Source: JANQUM01 sp047630355 (lineage in GTDB: Bacteria > Bacteroidota > Bacteroidia > Cytophagales > Spirosomataceae). From it: a DNA stretch of 7,942 nt. Where the stretch lies: positions 1-7,942 of the forward strand of contig JBLHXN010000148.1 in NCBI GenBank assembly GCA_047630355.1, written 5' to 3'. Under the pieces are notes generated by a model, which was given only the letters and a program-made list of their open reading frames with translations, was not told the DNA's origin and made no database searches. The translations under genes were made by a program, and so were the position numbers. Of the stretch, positions 6,092 to 7,942 are shown piece by piece. How positions within the stretch are numbered: position 1 is the first letter of the stretch; each line of letters starts with the position of its first letter.

Positions 6092-6576
6092 TGAAAACTC
6101 TCACTAACTTACTACTTCTCGGCGACCCACGCCTTTACGAAACCTGCGAGCCTATTGAGAAATCGGAATTAGGGAACGTAGCCACGTGGGCCGCTGATTT
6201 ACACAATGTAATGGAAGAGATAAGGGCAAAATACAATTTTGGCCGAGCGATTGCGGCACCGCAATTGGGCATTATGAAACGGCTCGTTTATATGAATATT
6301 GACCGCCCGGTAGTGTTCATCAATCCCGAAATTGTTACCAAAAGTGATAAGACTTTTAACATCTGGGATGATTGCATGAGCTTCCCAAACCTTTTGGTAA
6401 ACGTAGAACGACATGAGACAATTACGGTCAATTATTTAGACGAAAACTGGCAACCGCAATCGTGGATTATGACCGATGATTTATCAGAGTTATTACAACA
6501 CGAAATTGATCACCTTGACGGCGTACTTTGTACCATGCGGGCAATTGATAAACAATCTTTCAAATGGCGAATGTAA
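6091..6576 (+). CDS. def: Peptide deformylase, divergent motif 2
   Basis: This 161-residue metalloenzyme of the deformylase family removes the formyl group from the initiator methionine of nascent proteins. All three family motifs are placed correctly. Motif 1 is GRAIAAPQLG (51-60; canonical GxGxAAPQ, with A53 for the second glycine and Q58 kept). Motif 2 is DDCMS (93-97; canonical EGCLS, metal-binding C95 kept). Motif 3 is QHEIDHLDG (136-144; HExxH with H137, E138 and H141). The metal ligands and the catalytic glutamate are all present, so it should be active, but the two residues before the cysteine are acidic and L is replaced by M. This suggests a paralogous branch, and a standard def may exist elsewhere in the genome. 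Its ATG shares one base with the parC stop (TAATG), indicating translational coupling and co-transcription from the parC promoter. It has no promoter of its own that I can see. Confidence 0.88.
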   Translation: MKTLTNLLLLGDPRLYETCEPIEKSELGNVATWAADLHNVMEEIRAKYNFGRAIAAPQLGIMKRLVYMNIDRPVVFINPEIVTKSDKTFNIWDDCMSFPNLLVNVERHETITVNYLDENWQPQSWIMTDDLSELLQHEIDHLDGVLCTMRAIDKQSFKWRM

Positions 6577-6638
6577 CGCCAGAATTTACCACCTGATTAT
6601 CAGCTTTTTGAGCAAATAGGTTTACGGATTCACAATGA

Positions 6639-6670
6639 TTGTATCGGTTAATTTCCTTTTCTTATATTTA
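6639..6670 (+). promoter_or_regulatory. Probable promoter of the glycosyltransferase gene
   Basis: TTG at 6639-6641, a 21-base spacer, then TATATTTA at 6663-6670, a TAnnTTTG match except for the last base. The start would be near 6677, leaving a leader of about 14 bases. The 114-base gap after def otherwise holds only a very small palindrome, CTGATTATCAG, followed by CTTTTTG, which is too tight to be a clear terminator. Confidence 0.45.
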
Positions 6671-6690
6671 CGGTTTTAAATCTCTAAACC

Positions 6691-7917
6691 ATGCACTATC
6701 AGGTGAACTTTACTTACATTTTGTACGCCCTCTTTTTCGGAGGAGTACTGACTCAACTAATATACCTGTTGTTTATATTCACCCGCCTGATCCGTCACCG
6801 TGATTTTGAAAGCAACTACGAAGGGCAGACATTCCCGCCCGTTTCAATCATTATTGCGGCAATGAACGAACTAAAAAATTTGAAGGAATTATTGCCCCTT
6901 TTGGAAAAGCAGGATTACCCGGATTTTGAAATTGTTGTTGCGGACGACCGCTCCAGCGACGGGACGTACGATTACCTGCTTAACAATGAAGAAAGCTTTA
7001 GAAAGGTAACTTTTTCGCGGATTGAGTCCACACCGTCGCATTTTACCCCCAAAAAGTACGCGATGACCGTCGCTATTAAAAAGTCAAAAAACGACATCAT
7101 TCTAACCACCGATGCCGATTGCCGCCCCGTTGATAATCAATGGATTAAACAAATGACAACGCAATTGACCGCCGACAGGTCTGTGGTTCTGGGCGTTTCC
7201 CCTTACTATTATTACAAAGGTTTACTCAATGCCTTTATTCGTTACGAAACCCTTCAAACTGCCGTTCAATACCTTTCATTTACCCTCGCCAAAATTCCTT
7301 TCATGGGCGTTGGTCGTAATTTAATGTTTCGGAAAGAGTTGTTCTGGAAAACAAACGGTTATGCACGACACGCTGATCTACTGAGCGGCGACGATGACTT
7401 ATTTATCAACGAGGCAACTAACTCAACAAACGTCGCAATTTCTGTAGAAAAAGAAACGCAGGTTTACTCTGAACCGAAACGAACATTTTCGGATTGGGTG
7501 ATTCAAAAAAAGCGACATTTATCTGTGGGAAAACGGTACAAAGTAAAAGATAAAGCAACAATCGGGTTACTCTGGGTAAGTCTGCTAATGTCTTGGTTTT
7601 TGTTTATTCCAGCACTATTCATCACTCCTTCTTTTGAGGTAAACCTACCCGTTTGGCTTATTGTGCCAGCTGAATTTTTGGCAAAGGCTAATGTCCAACA
7701 TTGGGAACCTTTCACCAACTGGATGCGACTCGTTACCTGCGTTTTCGTGGGTTGGTTATTGCTGCGTTGGCTGATCTTAGGCTTGTGCAACAAACGCCTT
7801 TCAGTATTCGTAAAGCCTTGGAAAATTCTGTGGTATGATTTACTGTACACCTTATATATTTTCATTTTTGGAATAATTACCATTTTCTCTAACCCAAAGA
7901 AATTAAAGTGGAAATGA
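6691..7917 (+). CDS. Membrane-anchored family 2 glycosyltransferase
   Basis: This 408-residue inner-membrane protein has an N-terminal membrane helix (about 9-31), a cytosolic GT-A catalytic domain and three C-terminal membrane segments (about 291-312, 345-366 and 383-400). The catalytic domain begins PPVSIIIAAMNE (49-60) and has the nucleotide-sugar aspartates in ADDRSSDGT (84-92). It also has the metal-binding DxD as TTDADCRP (139-146), the acceptor-side acidic site as SGDDDLF (232-238), and QKKRH (272-276) in the place of the QxxRW motif of processive GT2 enzymes. GRNLMFRK (208-215) is typical of this Bacteroidota subgroup. It transfers sugar from an NDP-sugar to a lipid- or polysaccharide-linked acceptor at the envelope; donor and acceptor are unknown. 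RH in place of RW argues against confident assignment as a cellulose-, chitin- or poly-GlcNAc-type synthase. Its stop codon overlaps the next ORF (ATGA), so the two are probably translated together. Confidence 0.88.
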   Translation: MHYQVNFTYILYALFFGGVLTQLIYLLFIFTRLIRHRDFESNYEGQTFPPVSIIIAAMNELKNLKELLPLLEKQDYPDFEIVVADDRSSDGTYDYLLNNEESFRKVTFSRIESTPSHFTPKKYAMTVAIKKSKNDIILTTDADCRPVDNQWIKQMTTQLTADRSVVLGVSPYYYYKGLLNAFIRYETLQTAVQYLSFTLAKIPFMGVGRNLMFRKELFWKTNGYARHADLLSGDDDLFINEATNSTNVAISVEKETQVYSEPKRTFSDWVIQKKRHLSVGKRYKVKDKATIGLLWVSLLMSWFLFIPALFITPSFEVNLPVWLIVPAEFLAKANVQHWEPFTNWMRLVTCVFVGWLLLRWLILGLCNKRLSVFVKPWKILWYDLLYTLYIFIFGIITIFSNPKKLKWK

Positions 7918-7942
7918 CTGATATTAAACTACTTACTAAATA
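7914..7942 (+). CDS. Start of an unidentified downstream gene, cut by the window end
   Basis: An ATG within the ATGA that contains the glycosyltransferase stop opens a frame reading MTDIKLLTK before the window ends. The four-base overlap is a classic translational-coupling arrangement, which is the only support for a real gene. Nine residues are too few to name a family. Confidence 0.4.

Noticed and set aside
6089..6093. Possible ParC-deformylase fusion or frameshift at the gene junction
   Set aside because: Both proteins are complete with normal ends. The one-base TAATG overlap is ordinary translational coupling.
6592..6609. CTGATTATCAG followed by CTTTTTG after the deformylase gene, as an intrinsic terminator
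   Set aside because: The palindrome leaves a one-base loop, so only about three pairs can form in a hairpin. Too weak to call.

Overview
The window looks like chromosomal DNA of a Bacteroidota bacterium, most likely of the Cytophagales (Spirosoma/Runella/Dyadobacter-like). I infer this from three things. The topoisomerase IV subunit A is of the Bacteroidota type. Starts lack Shine-Dalgarno sequences and sit in A/T-rich leaders. An exact Bacteroidota promoter (TTG, 19 bases, TAnnTTTG) precedes the topoisomerase gene. Base composition looks to be in the mid-40s % GC by eye, and I saw no mobile element, tRNA, rRNA or CRISPR.

Layout from left to right: (1) the 3' end of an NAD(P)-binding SDR-family gene with a DUF2867-like tail (+). 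(2) A twin-arginine-exported sugar phosphate isomerase/epimerase-like TIM-barrel protein (+). (3) About 500 bases without an intact gene. This stretch holds a decayed small gene (two in-frame stops and a -1 frameshift), a small palindrome, and a long hairpin that probably ends transcription of the next gene. (4) On the minus strand, a retinol-saturase/phytoene-desaturase-like FAD oxidoreductase. (5) A 205-base divergent intergenic region with promoters in both directions. (6) parC (topoisomerase IV subunit A), joined by a one-base TAATG stop-start overlap to (7) a divergent peptide deformylase. (8) A membrane-bound family 2 glycosyltransferase with its own probable promoter, whose stop overlaps by four bases (ATGA) the start of (9) an ORF running off the end.

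The only clear functional unit is parC-def, two housekeeping genes (chromosome decatenation and N-terminal protein maturation) that are translationally coupled. The other genes are unrelated metabolic or envelope functions. I see no defence system, secondary-metabolite cluster or obviously new machine. The points most worth following are the ParC C-terminus, which ends in a perfect sliding-clamp-binding pentapeptide (QLGLF), the three-lesion pseudogene, the altered motif 2 of the deformylase, and the palindromic terminator with two competing folds.
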